64,000 nt of DNA from Isoperla grammatica (lineage: Eukaryota > Arthropoda > Insecta > Plecoptera > Perlodidae): the NCBI GenBank assembly GCA_945910005.1, contig OX246747.1, positions 10,432,525-10,496,524 of the forward strand. The letters run 5' to 3'. Position numbers and translations under genes: made by a program. The notes beneath the pieces are model-generated. The model was not told the DNA's origin. It did not search any database and saw only the letters and a program-made list of their open reading frames with translations. The first letter of the stretch is position 1; every line of letters begins with the position of its first letter. Positions 54,656 to 64,000 of the stretch are shown piece after piece.

Positions 54656-56127
54656 ACATCATTGAGATCGAAACGTACATTTCACCACACAACATGGTAT
54701 TGGCCATTTTCAATACCGAGAGGATAGGTGTCAAATCTCTTATCAAGTCCCACTGTTCAGCCTTCAGTTCGAGTACCCTCGCATCTGCGACTTTAGTATA
54801 GGTTACATCGCCTAAAACAGCAACAATAGGCCAACGTTATTTTAGCAAACGATCGAACATATCGCAAATGGAATTCCATCGTGTTTTGCACTGTTGTACA
54901 ACTTTTAAAGTTTCCTTCTCCGGTTCCATAAGAACTTGCCGTCTATTCAGTTCGCCTGTTGCTGTCGAGCTGTGGCTAAAATGCCCTAATAGTTTGCTTG
55001 CAGCATTCACTGCTTTGGCAATGGGATGGTTGGATACCTTGTTTGTACCCATTGCTTCCTGAATACATAATTGAAGCAGATGAGCAGCACATCCTATGTC
55101 GACGCATGTGTTCATGACGTCGGCTACATGTTTTACGTTCGATGCATTGTCATGGACAATCGCACTAATTTTATCTATATATGTTTCGACAACATTTAGG
55201 AGATTTTCACACAAATAATCAGTAGTGTGTTTATCTGTTAGTAGTATTGTGTCCAAAACTGGGGACTTTATGTTAAAATCTTCTGTGATATAGCAGTCAC
55301 CGCTAAATAGCCTTCATTGTTAATCAAAGTCCAGGCGTCGGTCGTAAGAGATACGTAGCGTACGGATGCCATGTCTGATTTGATCTTTTCTTTCACTGTA
55401 GTTGCCTTCCCGCCGACAACCTTCTTTATGGTTTCGTATTGTACATGTTTGTAATTGGGCTCAACATATGTCATCAGTTTTCTGCAGCCTTCAAACTCAG
55501 GGAAATGTAGTGGCAAGTTATGCATTGCCACCATGTCTGCAGTGAGTTCGGTTATATTCTTTTGTCTTTCTGCACCACAAAGTCTGCCCGGTGTAAATCC
55601 GAAATTCGTCAACGACTTTTGTTTAGTAGGCGCCGGGTCGTCGGGATCATTATCATCATTCATTAGGCCTATGTTGTGCTTAGTCTTTAAATGTTTTCCA
55701 ATTGATGACGTAGATGAGCCCAAAAAGACAAATAACTCTCCGCATTTATTACATTTCACCTAAAACAAAACACAAAAGTGAGTGTTAGTCTACGTACATA
55801 ATGAATTGTAGGCCTACGCACGCGTGGCATGCTACTACAATTAAAACACTCGCGTAGAGTGATACCAATAGGCCTAAATTACGTGCGATGCTTTGTATTT
55901 ACATTTTATTCTTTCATTGTGCGGCGTAATGTAACGACTAGACGACTAGAACAAACACATTGTTCCCAAAACGGTTTCATCTTTTGCTGTAGTTTGCGAG
56001 TATATATATTTAAAGAATAAGATGTAATAATAACATCACTTACCTGTTTGTCTTTGACTTTCGTACAATAGTCCCACACAAATGACGAATTCGCTCGTTT
56101 CGAGCTACTTGAAGCACTCATTGTCAA
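54643..56127 (-). pseudogene. hAT transposase with BED finger (ZBED-like), decayed
   Basis: Exon 1 (56127-56045) reads MSASSSSKRANSSFVWDYCT and ends at GTAAGT. The next exon, after TTTTAG (55760), gives VKCNKCGELFVFLGSSTSSI and GKHLKTKHNI, so the BED finger (W...CxxC...HxxxxH) is rebuilt across the intron. Then ALTANG-like positions follow: RYVSLTTDAWTLINNEGYLA (catalytic Asp), a frameshift near 55290, IVHDNASNV (second Asp), CAAHLLQLCIQEAMG and QQCKTRWNSICDMFDRLL. An in-frame TAA at 54839-54837 and then RWPIVAVLGD, LIRDLTPILSVLKMANTML lead to about 54643. The C-terminal dimerisation block is missing, replaced by the repeat at 53939-54655. Confidence 0.78.
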
Positions 56128-57132
56128 GTGTCAACTAATCACTCACGTTGATTACGGCACGAAAGACAAAGAGCTACTGGCGTGCAGTAGGGGTGGGTCG
56201 ACCGGTCAGCCTACATTAGCAGACGACACCGGCGGCGACGATTGTGGTGGCTCGCTGCGCGCTTTTACCAGTGTCGTACCGACAGCATCCGAAAAAAATA
56301 GAACCGGATTGCAATTGGGAAACCAGTTTCCGGATATCCGAAGTCATTCCTAGTATGATGGCTTTCTGCTCTAATCTCTGTAGTAGGGGCTCTACTTTGC
56401 AGTATGCTTCCATTGCCGCCACTGGTGTTGTCAGTGTCTTTACTGCACCGCTGCAGGTAGATTTTGTAATACAATTACGATTAGATATGACGACTACTAC
56501 TATTACTAACTACTAACGGGCACTGCCACTGTCGCGAGTGCTGAAGAACGGTTGGCTGTAGTTAGCCGCCGTCGCTCGACCATAATCAAGATGGGTCAAC
56601 CCCGACACTGTCGGATGTATTTTTTCCTCCCTCCACAAGCACCTGCCAGCCAGCGTCCCCAAGAATGTGGGTCAGCGTGACCGCTGGACAAGGCAGGGCG
56701 CTCCCTCTATTGAGGGTCCTAAAAACTAGAAAGGGCGGGTAGCCCAACTGGTAGCTTGATGCACAAACACCTATTACTAATTACTACTTCTACTAATAAT
56801 ACTAAGTAATTACTACTAATTACTACTAATGCATTAGAAAAATAGTTTTGTTATATATAATTGAAACTCATTTTTAATGGAGATTCTGTTTTGTCATCGA
56901 CAATAGCATTTGATACGGTACAAAACAATAACATTGAAGACTGACTGTGTATCTCAGGCATGGGCAACCTTTTTCACCAGCAGGCCAAATTAAGATTTTC
57001 TGTATGGGCCGGGGGCCGAATTGTATTCTGTTATTGTAGACATCTATTTTAATTTCAATTGTATTGTTTTCCACCACAATGTATAATATTATATGTATAT
57101 CACACGCAGAAACTTATTGACCCGGAATAATG
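56128..57132. other. no recognised gene
   Basis: A hAT-like start TAGGGGTGGGTCGACC at 56187 is suggestive of another element. A minus frame at 56216-56422 (EPLLQRLEQKAIILGM) is not recognised. The rest is non-coding. Confidence 0.35.
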
Positions 57133-57328
57133 TTAAAACCACACACACAATTATAAAACGAAAACCAAGGTCACTTACTTTTAAAAAACCGGTGAATTTT
57201 CAGCACAGCAGCGAGGCAGTTGGCCTCGGTCTGGGGAAGGAGTAGGAATGGTTTACTCCGAAAATTCACCGGTTTTTTAAAAGTAAGTGACCTTGGTTTT
57301 CGTTTTATAATTGTGTGTGTGGTTTTAA
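57133..57328. repeat. perfect 69-bp inverted repeat with 58-bp loop
   Basis: Arms at 57133-57201 and 57260-57328 are exact complements (start TTAAAACCACACACACAATT). It could be a young MITE or a fold-back element; TSD unclear. Similar AT-rich words (ATAATATTATATG) flank both sides. Confidence 0.92.
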
Positions 57329-57603
57329 TAATATTATATGTATAATATTTTGTAATATTTTAATTAATTACATGTACATGTTTGTATCTTGCAGGGGTGG
57401 TTTGCAATTTGTATATCAAATTCTCTTTTGTAATAAAAGTGTCTAGATTTACTCTGCATTTCTTTCTATTTTAGAGCAAGGTCTCACAAAATGCTCCGGA
57501 AAATGCAGAGAGTGACTTTTACATCCAAAGTTTTGAGAGATTACTAAATCTGCCGATTCTACTTGGTTCTAATGTGTACGTGGTATAAGCCATAAGCCAT
57601 ACA

Positions 57604-57690
57604 TAGTGGCTCATTCGCTTAGGGCCAGTGCAGGTCTAAGTGTATTACACCAAGGGACGTAGGTTCGAATCCAAATTAATGGTATGGGTT
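57604..57690 (+). repeat. tRNA-like box A/box B segment
   Basis: TGGCTCATTCG (57607-57617) fits a Pol III box A and GGTTCGAATCC (57662-57672) fits box B. No cloverleaf with proper acceptor and T stems forms, so this is a tRNA-derived repeat rather than a tRNA gene. Confidence 0.5.
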
Positions 57691-57889
57691 TATTGTAACT
57701 GCCCTACCAATTCATTCTCAATTCTCATCACCACTAGCCGTTTTGAAAAGCATGATTGCAATAATAGAGACGTAAAGCAACAAAAATCATCAATTATTTA
57801 TTTGGCCATTAAACATTTACATGTGCATCAAACATAAACAATATAGGATGAGATGAATAGATGAAGATGTTCAAGGACAATTACAAAAA

Positions 57890-57955
57890 ACCCATGCGAA
57901 CCCACGTCCCTTGGTGACACACGCTTGTAACCTGCACCTCAACATATGAGCAAAT
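57890..57955 (-). repeat. inverted partner of the tRNA-like segment
   Basis: On the minus strand AAGGGACGTGGGTTCG matches AAGGGACGTAGGTTCG of 57652-57667, giving an inverted pair about 240 bp apart. Confidence 0.5.
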
Positions 57956-57959
57956 ACCT

Positions 57960-58689
57960 AACTAGAATAATATGGGAAACTGGGCCTGTTTAACATTGAG
58001 CGCATGGCGACACACGGACACGTATAAAGTACCACCTCTTGCCGCTAGACTGCAGCTACATCGCAAGCCAGTCGATAAAAAAATTGCATCTGTGGATGCA
58101 GTAAGTGAACTTCTTCGCGTCAAAAAATTCATCAAGTACTGAAGTCATGCCGTTAGGCCAGCTGTCGCCAGAAATCGACGGAAGCTAGCCGCATTATTCT
58201 AGTAAGGTATGGCACCACGGATCTCTCCTCAACTGCTTCAATCCCATATGAGAGGAGAGGGGGGGGGAGGGGAGGGGGGGATATGAGCAAATCGTACATA
58301 CATTTGAGTACCGGTGGGCTGCCGGTTTGCTGCCGTAATAAAAACAACGCTGTTGCTCATACAGTGCCGTAACATTGACGAGATTGGAAATTACATGTGT
58401 CACTTCATGTGTGCACATGTGTGCTGTCAATTGGGTAGCATTTTGGTGACGGTTTATTGCCTTGATCCGCTACTGTATGGTTAACATCAAAAAGGACACA
58501 TATTCAGCGTTCCAGTAACATGCTGTGTTAACGATACGTCACACACATTCATAAAAAGTGTGTGCCGTTTGGATGCCAGTTTGAGAATATGTGTTTGTTG
58601 GGTATGATTGTATCGGTAATAGAAACACAAATAAAAAACCACTGATTATATAATTTCCAGCTCTTTATAGCGCAATGTAAACCGCGGTT
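57960..58689. other. non-coding
   Basis: Contains a G-rich tract (58249-58280) and no recognised gene. Confidence 0.4.
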
Positions 58690-58920
58690 TACTAGACCAA
58701 CACCTACTCGATCTCGGCCAACTGCGCCGGCAGATCCAACAACAAAATTGGTACTATGTTACTATGCAGTGAAAAAAGCAGTTGTTTGGTTACGTCCGGC
58801 GATATTGGTTCGACGTTGTGACGCCTGAACGGTTCTCGGTACACAACACCCCAAAAAGAGCCAACAACAATTCCGAGTCCTTCAACAGAAACCTGTTGGG
58901 AGTTCACCTCTCGCGTTGAC
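58690..58920 (+). pseudogene. FLYWCH/MULE-type transposase remnant
   Basis: The plus frame reads DLGQLRRQIQQQNWYYV and, after a TGA, YWFDVVTPERFSVHNTPKRA with NNNSESFNRNL. The RFSV.N.P.R.NNN.ESF block is the conserved end of the transposase core in FLYWCH-linked MULE proteins. Everything else is lost. Confidence 0.5.
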
Positions 58921-59033
58921 TGAACTTTTTACCATTGTACTTGCTTCCTTGGACTTTTTCTAGTGTCTTAGTGTTATAAATCCAATCAGTGTTCAGTGAT
59001 CTATCCAAGAGAGAAGACCCTGACCAGTCGAAA

Positions 59034-59130
59034 TGGAAGACGATAGTGCTATTGTGCATAATGAGTTCATCGGCGACAGCGTGATAATAAGATTTCTAAA
59101 TCATGTGTGGAAAAAAGAATCACCACGCGA
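59034..59130 (+). CDS. short first-exon-like ORF, partner of 12098
   Basis: ATG 59034 starts MEDDSAIVHNEFIGDSVIIR. The IGDS(V/M)(I/L)(I/L)RF motif is shared with the 12098 exon. No downstream exon recognised. Confidence 0.25.
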
Positions 59131-59212
59131 TCATGAGTATATAATTTATTAATGAGAGAAGACGTATGCATAGGTCTTTCACTTTTCTTGAATCAGGGGT
59201 TGAAATCAACGC

Positions 59213-59602
59213 ATGGCCAGGGACTGCCACCTTATCGTGGTGGGCAGGTTTGCGTGCTTTGTTGATCCCGAGAGCTATGCCGGCGGAAGCGTATGCTTCT
59301 GGTAGGGCCACCCAAGCCGGACTGGTCGAGGAGGAGAAGTCAGACGAAGTGCAGTCCACACCCCAATTCCCTTGCCCCCCCACTGTCCCATTGAATACTT
59401 TCTCCTCCCACTTGGCCCTGCCCCCACTTGCTGGACTCCCGTATGACGACTCACGCGACGTACAATGGATCTGATTCGGATGTGTCTTTATTCTTCATTG
59501 TCATCTTTCTCATCTGCATTATCACCCGCTCATCGTCTCGATTAGCCATCGTTGCATAAATATGAGACGTTAAGCCCCATTAATCAATCAATCAATCATG
59601 AA
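59213..59602 (+). mobile_element. SINE copy in plus orientation, body II, 5' module a
   Basis: The only clearly plus-oriented copy: GGGACTGCCACCTTATCGTG at the left, body II in the middle and a (AATC)4 tail at 59580-59598. The first P1 strand is damaged (CATGGCC). Confidence 0.85.
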
Positions 59603-59691
59603 TATGAAACGCACTCATATGAGTTTAAGAAATGCGTACAGATAAACTTCATGCAAAGAAGCAAGAATAATGAGATAGATAAAACGTTGTT

Positions 59692-60345
59692 ATGGAACTA
59701 ACAGCTACCCTGTTCAAACAGGTGACGAATCATGGAAGAGTATATCTAGGATATCGCTCTCATAAGGTTATTGAATATTTGGTAGCAACTAAGTGCTATA
59801 AATGCTTGGGCTATGGCAATATAGCTAAGCACTGTAATAAAGAAAACATTATTTGCGGTCACTGTGGTAAAATGGGTCATGAAACTAAACATTGTGATAG
59901 GAAAGTCAAGTTATAGAACTGTCTAGTTATTCTATGACGATGTATAAATTGCAATGTCGCTAAGAAAAATGATTAACACAGTCATAGAGACCCTAAGTGT
60001 CCAGTACATATGAGAGCTTTAGAGATAGAAAGAAACAATCGATTATGGATAGAAAGAGTACAAGTTCAAAGTTGCGCATAATAAAAATAAATGGGCAAAG
60101 GTCTATGGCTGTTGCTAGCCAAATCAGAGATGCGTATAACTTTAATTTAATTCAATGATTTTAATTTGATAGTGATGCAGATGAAAATGAAATGGATATT
60201 ATCCTTGTGCAAGGACCATACAACTACAAGAATAAGGTAAAAGGTTACGGCTTGGCATGCAGCATGGTAGCAAATGAAAGCAAAGAAGAGTGTGCCTCTG
60301 CCGCTATAATCATAAGGAACCCAAATGTGGTAGTTACGAGACGGT
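59692..60345 (+). pseudogene. non-LTR element: ORF1 zinc knuckles and ORF2 endonuclease start
   Basis: The first open part has LGYRSHKVIEYLVATKCYKC, CGHCGKMGHETKHC (a good CCHC), followed across stops by HRDPKCPVHMRALEIERNN. A second reading gives INGQRSMAVASQIRDAYNF, MDIILVQGPYNYKNKVKGYG and CASAAIIIRNPNVVV, the start of an R1-like endonuclease (LVQEPY with E changed to G). Both ORFs are broken, and the reverse transcriptase is absent. Confidence 0.7.
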
Positions 60346-61265
60346 GAAGGTATCTAGGTAACTTAACATTTTTAAATTAAGTTTTTTTGATGAAGGTTGA
60401 TTAACATTGATATTATATCTGCAAAAAGTGGTTTTAAAAAAATTACACTTTTATTTTTTACGTGTACCGATAGCTTTAAAGGTCTGTACGTTTATGTAAT
60501 TCAACCTCTAGACCATATTTGTCAAGTACACGAAAATGTAGTATGCTATAGGTTGCTATCTTAGGAATGATGGAATACATTTTTGAAACACAATTATGTG
60601 ACCATTTTTTTTTAATGAATTTTTTCGTGTCCCGGTGAAAAGGCACTTGAGTATATGCTGTTTTTACTATTCCATAACTTTATTATGAAAAGAGTCACTT
60701 TCAAGAAATTAAGTGCATATCATGCGCTCGACCCTTTTGTTCCCAAAATGCTTGCAGTCTCAAGGCTACGTAAAAAACTTTTCGAGTGTTGGTGATTTAC
60801 GTACACGGATGTAAAGCGCACCAGTTTGCTCGTGTCGCAGTCCAGCCGTAACTACTTTACGGGTCTAGACATGTAATTTGCGCAAAGAAATTGTCTCCTT
60901 GTGTCCTAGCACCGCTCAACAGTAGTTGAGAACGCAAATGTACAGATTTAATCCAACTATTGGGGGGAAACATGACACCCAGTAAGCGGAGCGGCACCTT
61001 GCCAGGCGTGACCTTGCTTTGACCAGAGCCAGCGCTCGACTGAAATCAGAACGAAGCGCGCGGAGGTCGGTCGGAGTTGCGGAAGTGGGGGGGAGGAGGG
61101 GTACACTTCAGACGTCACACATACACATTTACAAGTAATTCCTAGCAAAAGTGTTTTTTCAGGGGGGGTAGATTCGCCTTATGCACCTCACATGTGGCAT
61201 GCGCTCTTATACAAAGAAGCTTTCGTGAAGTGGCAGTCGCATCAACGTACTTTCAAGTATTACTT
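60346..61265. other. no recognised gene
   Basis: AT-rich left half, GC-richer right half; nothing recognised on either strand. Confidence 0.5.
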
Positions 61266-61421
61266 GTTGGGGTGTGGACTGCACTTCGTCTGACTTCTCC
61301 TCCTCGACCAGTCCGGCTTGGGTGGCCCTACCAGAAGCATACGCTTCCGCCGGCATAGCTCTCGGGATCAACAAAGCACGCAAACCTGCCCACCACGATA
61401 AGGTGGCAGTCCCTGGGCAGG
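61266..61421 (-). mobile_element. 3'-truncated SINE: 5' module a only
   Basis: Only module a is present (61421 CCTGCCC to about 61266). Loss of the 3' end is unusual for a retrotransposed copy, so this piece was probably moved or trimmed otherwise. Confidence 0.8.
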
Positions 61422-62270
61422 ATGAAGACAAGAAAACTACAGGATATCTCCAGGATATCAATTAGACACATTGCCAACCGACCTAAGAACTATCATCAAG
61501 AAGAAGCCAAAGAAGAAGTTACCACGCAGAGACAACCAAAGTAAATGGGAAACCTAGAAGAAGCCTAAGACTGCCAAAGTAGATGGGAAACATCAACATG
61601 AAGACCAAAGATGAAGCCAACAAAGACGACAAAATACAAAATACAAGAAGACAAACACTAGAAAGCAAAATAGATGACCACACAAGCTGGGAAAACAAGA
61701 CTTGAGAAGAAATAACAGAAAGAAGATAAATACAAGAAGAACAGAGGATTAACACAAGGGACGGACTGCACACTCACCGTGGAGCATCCAGCCCATGAAA
61801 ACAAATTGTAACAAAAGAATATACATAAATGTAAATGTTAGAACGCACATATATGCGCGAAAGCGCGGGTGATGTGCGATGACAACAGGGTTGTATTTAG
61901 TAAAAATACTGGTGTATGAAAGCAGAAAAGGGGCAGAAAAACATTATAACAGTGGGTACCGTATGTTTGATTTGATGGAAAAAAAGTGAAGAATGTACTG
62001 CTTTTCTACACAATTTTGGAGGCAATGGAATCCAGGTCATCCTGAATGCTCCCTTGATGTGTCAAGTTGAATTTGATAACTAGATAAATTCCGGTAGAGG
62101 AGATCAAGTTTACATTAAGGTGCGCTTAGAGTAGACTAGTATTAGCAAAGTGGGACGGTACCTTATAAATATTGAAGTATTAAGAATGTATTGTTTGTGT
62201 TATTTGTACGTTAAGGCATTCTATAAAGTTATTAGTGTTGATGTTTCCTTAGAATAACTTGTAACGTCCG
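61422..62270. other. purine-rich low-complexity and non-coding DNA
   Basis: 61422-61760 is A/G-rich with short echoes (CCAAAGTA.ATGGGAAAC twice, 61537 and 61576). No gene seen. Confidence 0.5.
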
Positions 62271-63036
62271 TTTTGTTGTGGCGCGGCCACACGCCGCCAT
62301 CCGGCCGTTCCTGCGTTCACATCACCCGCCACCCAGACACACTAGTAGTTCCCCTTCGCACCGCGGCAGCCACAGCGTTGGGGTAGTTGTCACGGGAGAC
62401 GATCGAGGCAGGGCAGAGACAGTGCAGCGCCGACCGGCCAGCGATACACACCACGTGTAAGCCGTACGTGCCTGGCCTCCGGGGGGGGGCGTTTCTCTGG
62501 CGACGCCCCGTTGTTGTTCCGTCGTACTCCGTTATACCCAGGCTTTGGTGAGTTAGTTTTCCTTGTTTTCCTTGTTCAGTTTGAGTATGTTTGTATGGCC
62601 TACCGGCCAGTGGGCCTACGTCTGTCCGACCTAGTTCTAGCCGGAATTTCTGTTCCTGTGCCTTGACAGGGTCGTAGTCGGGGGCTACCTCCAGTTCGCT
62701 GACGGTCTACGTCCTGCGGGTGATGTCCACGTCCTGGTCCGGGTCAACCGCCTAGCCAAGAGCGGGCCCCCGGCGGTCACCTGTTCGAGCCCTGGAAGGG
62801 GGGGGGGGTACGTCTACTCCTGGATGATCCACCAACTTACCAGGTTATCCGTGTGCGCCGCCTAAATTTATCGGTCCCGTTTTGTTCTTGTTTACTTGCT
62901 GTTCGCTCCGGCCCCGCCGTGGACCTTCGTCAGCGCAGTTGCGCCCCTCAAGGAACCGGGGTCAAACCCCCCGCCCCATTTTTTTTGCTATTGGGTGATA
63001 TAGTGTCGCCCGTCCACATCGACGAACGATTAGCAT
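62271..63036. other. GC-rich unique region, no gene recognised
   Basis: Short open frames at 62278 and 62853 show no domain. GC content rises sharply relative to the rest of the window. It may be an LTR or promoter region of an unrecognised element. Confidence 0.35.
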
Positions 63037-63298
63037 TTAAGGGCCACTACAGTATTGTATTATTGTATGTATTTTTGTATATCATATGTCTGTGCTGCGC
63101 ACTTTGTTTATAACGGAGGTACTGGTGTACTAATTAAGTTTATAACGGTGGTGCTGGTGGGTCACATTTAAGTGCCACTACTGTACTGTATTATTGTATG
63201 TATTTTTGTATTTCATATGTCTGTGCTGCGCACTTTGTTTATAACGGAGGTACTGGTGTACTAATTAAGTTTATAACGGTGGTGCTGGTGGCTCAAGA
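63037..63298. repeat. 131-bp tandem duplication
   Basis: Two units (TGTGCTGCGCACTTTG at 63091 and 63222) with a few differences; each has GTTTATAACGG twice. Confidence 0.92.
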
Positions 63299-64000
63299 CT
63301 CATGAGACCATAGTCTCCCTCGCCTTTGTTGAATTTACTTTATTCTGGGGAGCGCGAGAGTGCTTATGGTGAAACATTTTTTTGTATTGTGTTATCAACA
63401 GTCAGAGGGGGCCTGTCCCCGAAACACATGAAGGGTGTGACCGTTATATTGTGTAATTTTGTGTCAGGTGTGTAATTGCCAATCACCTCTCGGTGTTGGT
63501 AAGGCATTCACCCTGCTGTGTATATCTTCCTTCTAAATAAACATACTTCACCGCTGCCCCGAGCTTCGGTATACCGGGACTAACCTTTGGCACGATCGTT
63601 CCTTCGTTCTTCCCTCAGTCGCTGCCTAGTCCTGGGAAATTTTCTTTCAGGAAGAACGTGGAGCCCGAATATTTTATTACCACACCCCCACCCTCTTGTT
63701 ATTGTTCGACTTCTGGCCCACGCCCTTCTTCACTGCAGCTATGCCAGGGCGGTGATTGGGGGGTGTTACAAACTGTAATGGGAATAATATGTAATATGTA
63801 TTCTAGGTACAGGCAAGACAAAGATGCGATCACGAACTACCAGGAACGTCTAGCAATGTATGATATATTTCACGTAAATTAATTGCGACGTTTATGACGA
63901 CGAATTGAGGAAGACAACATGCAGGCAAGTATCAACCTCCTTCATCTAAATCTGCTACATTGGAACCGGATCTAGCCTACCCCGGAAGTGTAAGGAAACG
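63299..64000. other. possible LTR 3' part, no gene recognised
   Basis: TCTAAATAAACATACTTC (about 63533) carries a polyadenylation-type hexamer, followed by a GC-rich block, which would suit an LTR U3-R-U5 layout. No partner LTR or primer-binding site was found in the window. Confidence 0.25.

Noticed and set aside
57604..57690. Functional tRNA gene
   Set aside because: Box A and B match but the T stem and acceptor stem do not pair.
62278..63882. Pro/Arg/Ser-rich open frames in the GC-rich tail as genes
   Set aside because: Short, no domain, and explained by GC-rich composition.

Overview
The window is eukaryotic nuclear DNA, almost certainly from a marine invertebrate. Coding pieces are short exons with GT...AG introns and matching phases, there are no operons, simple-sequence tracts are common, and nearly every recognisable protein is an animal transposable-element (TE) protein. 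The palindromic motif TAGGCCTA and its variants recur in non-coding DNA; I associate this with echinoderm or other deuterostome assemblies from memory, so the taxon is a weak inference. A 200-base run of N (13501-13700) marks an assembly gap.

Layout: 317-3503 is a Mutator-like (MULE/ZSWIM-type) transposase gene with two introns of good phase. 3690-5520 is a dead hAT transposase. 5692-6590 is an F-box/LRR-like pseudogene broken by a BEL/Pao LTR retrotransposon (6595-9545) that carries a clean 147-bp MITE. 10-16 kb holds duplicated intron-like segments, a 45-bp minisatellite, an IS630/Tc1-like transposase split by a SINE, a YqaJ-like exon and a ~110-bp coding minisatellite. 16.8-24 kb has a possible unknown transposase, a SAMD3-like two-exon gene, a SANT exon and Tc1/mariner fragments. 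24.4-27.5 kb is a PIF/Harbinger locus (transposase on minus, partner-protein exon converging from plus). 27.5-29.5 kb is a Jockey-like ORF1. 30.2-32.4 kb is a piggyBac gene interrupted by a Ty3/Gypsy integrase fragment with an internal 32-bp minisatellite. 32.4-37.7 kb has reverse-transcriptase, SANT and gag-like remnants. 38083-40146 is a 2.06-kb terminal-inverted-repeat (TIR) element built from iterated copies of its own end. 41-52.8 kb has three DUF4806-type pieces (one a three-exon gene), a 72-bp minisatellite fused in frame to a second MULE, and a third MULE copy carrying a precisely definable 482-bp element. 53-64 kb has an 8-bp-TSD element, a minus-strand hAT gene, long inverted repeats, tRNA-like boxes, non-LTR remnants and a GC-rich tail without recognised genes.

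Throughout the window runs one abundant SINE family (about 24 copies or fragments, nearly all reading 5'->3' on the minus strand) with a (GATT/AATC)n 3' tail, two alternative bodies and two alternative 5' modules. Target-site duplications of 11-14 bp at five copies fix its ends. One 5' module can be drawn as nested helices in the order of an HDV-type ribozyme.

The genes do not form a pathway. The region is a layered TE graveyard in which the nesting order can be read. The observations most worth following are the self-iterating TIR element, the possible ribozyme fold of the SINE, the 482-bp element with a reconstructable empty site, and two minisatellites expanded inside transposon reading frames.
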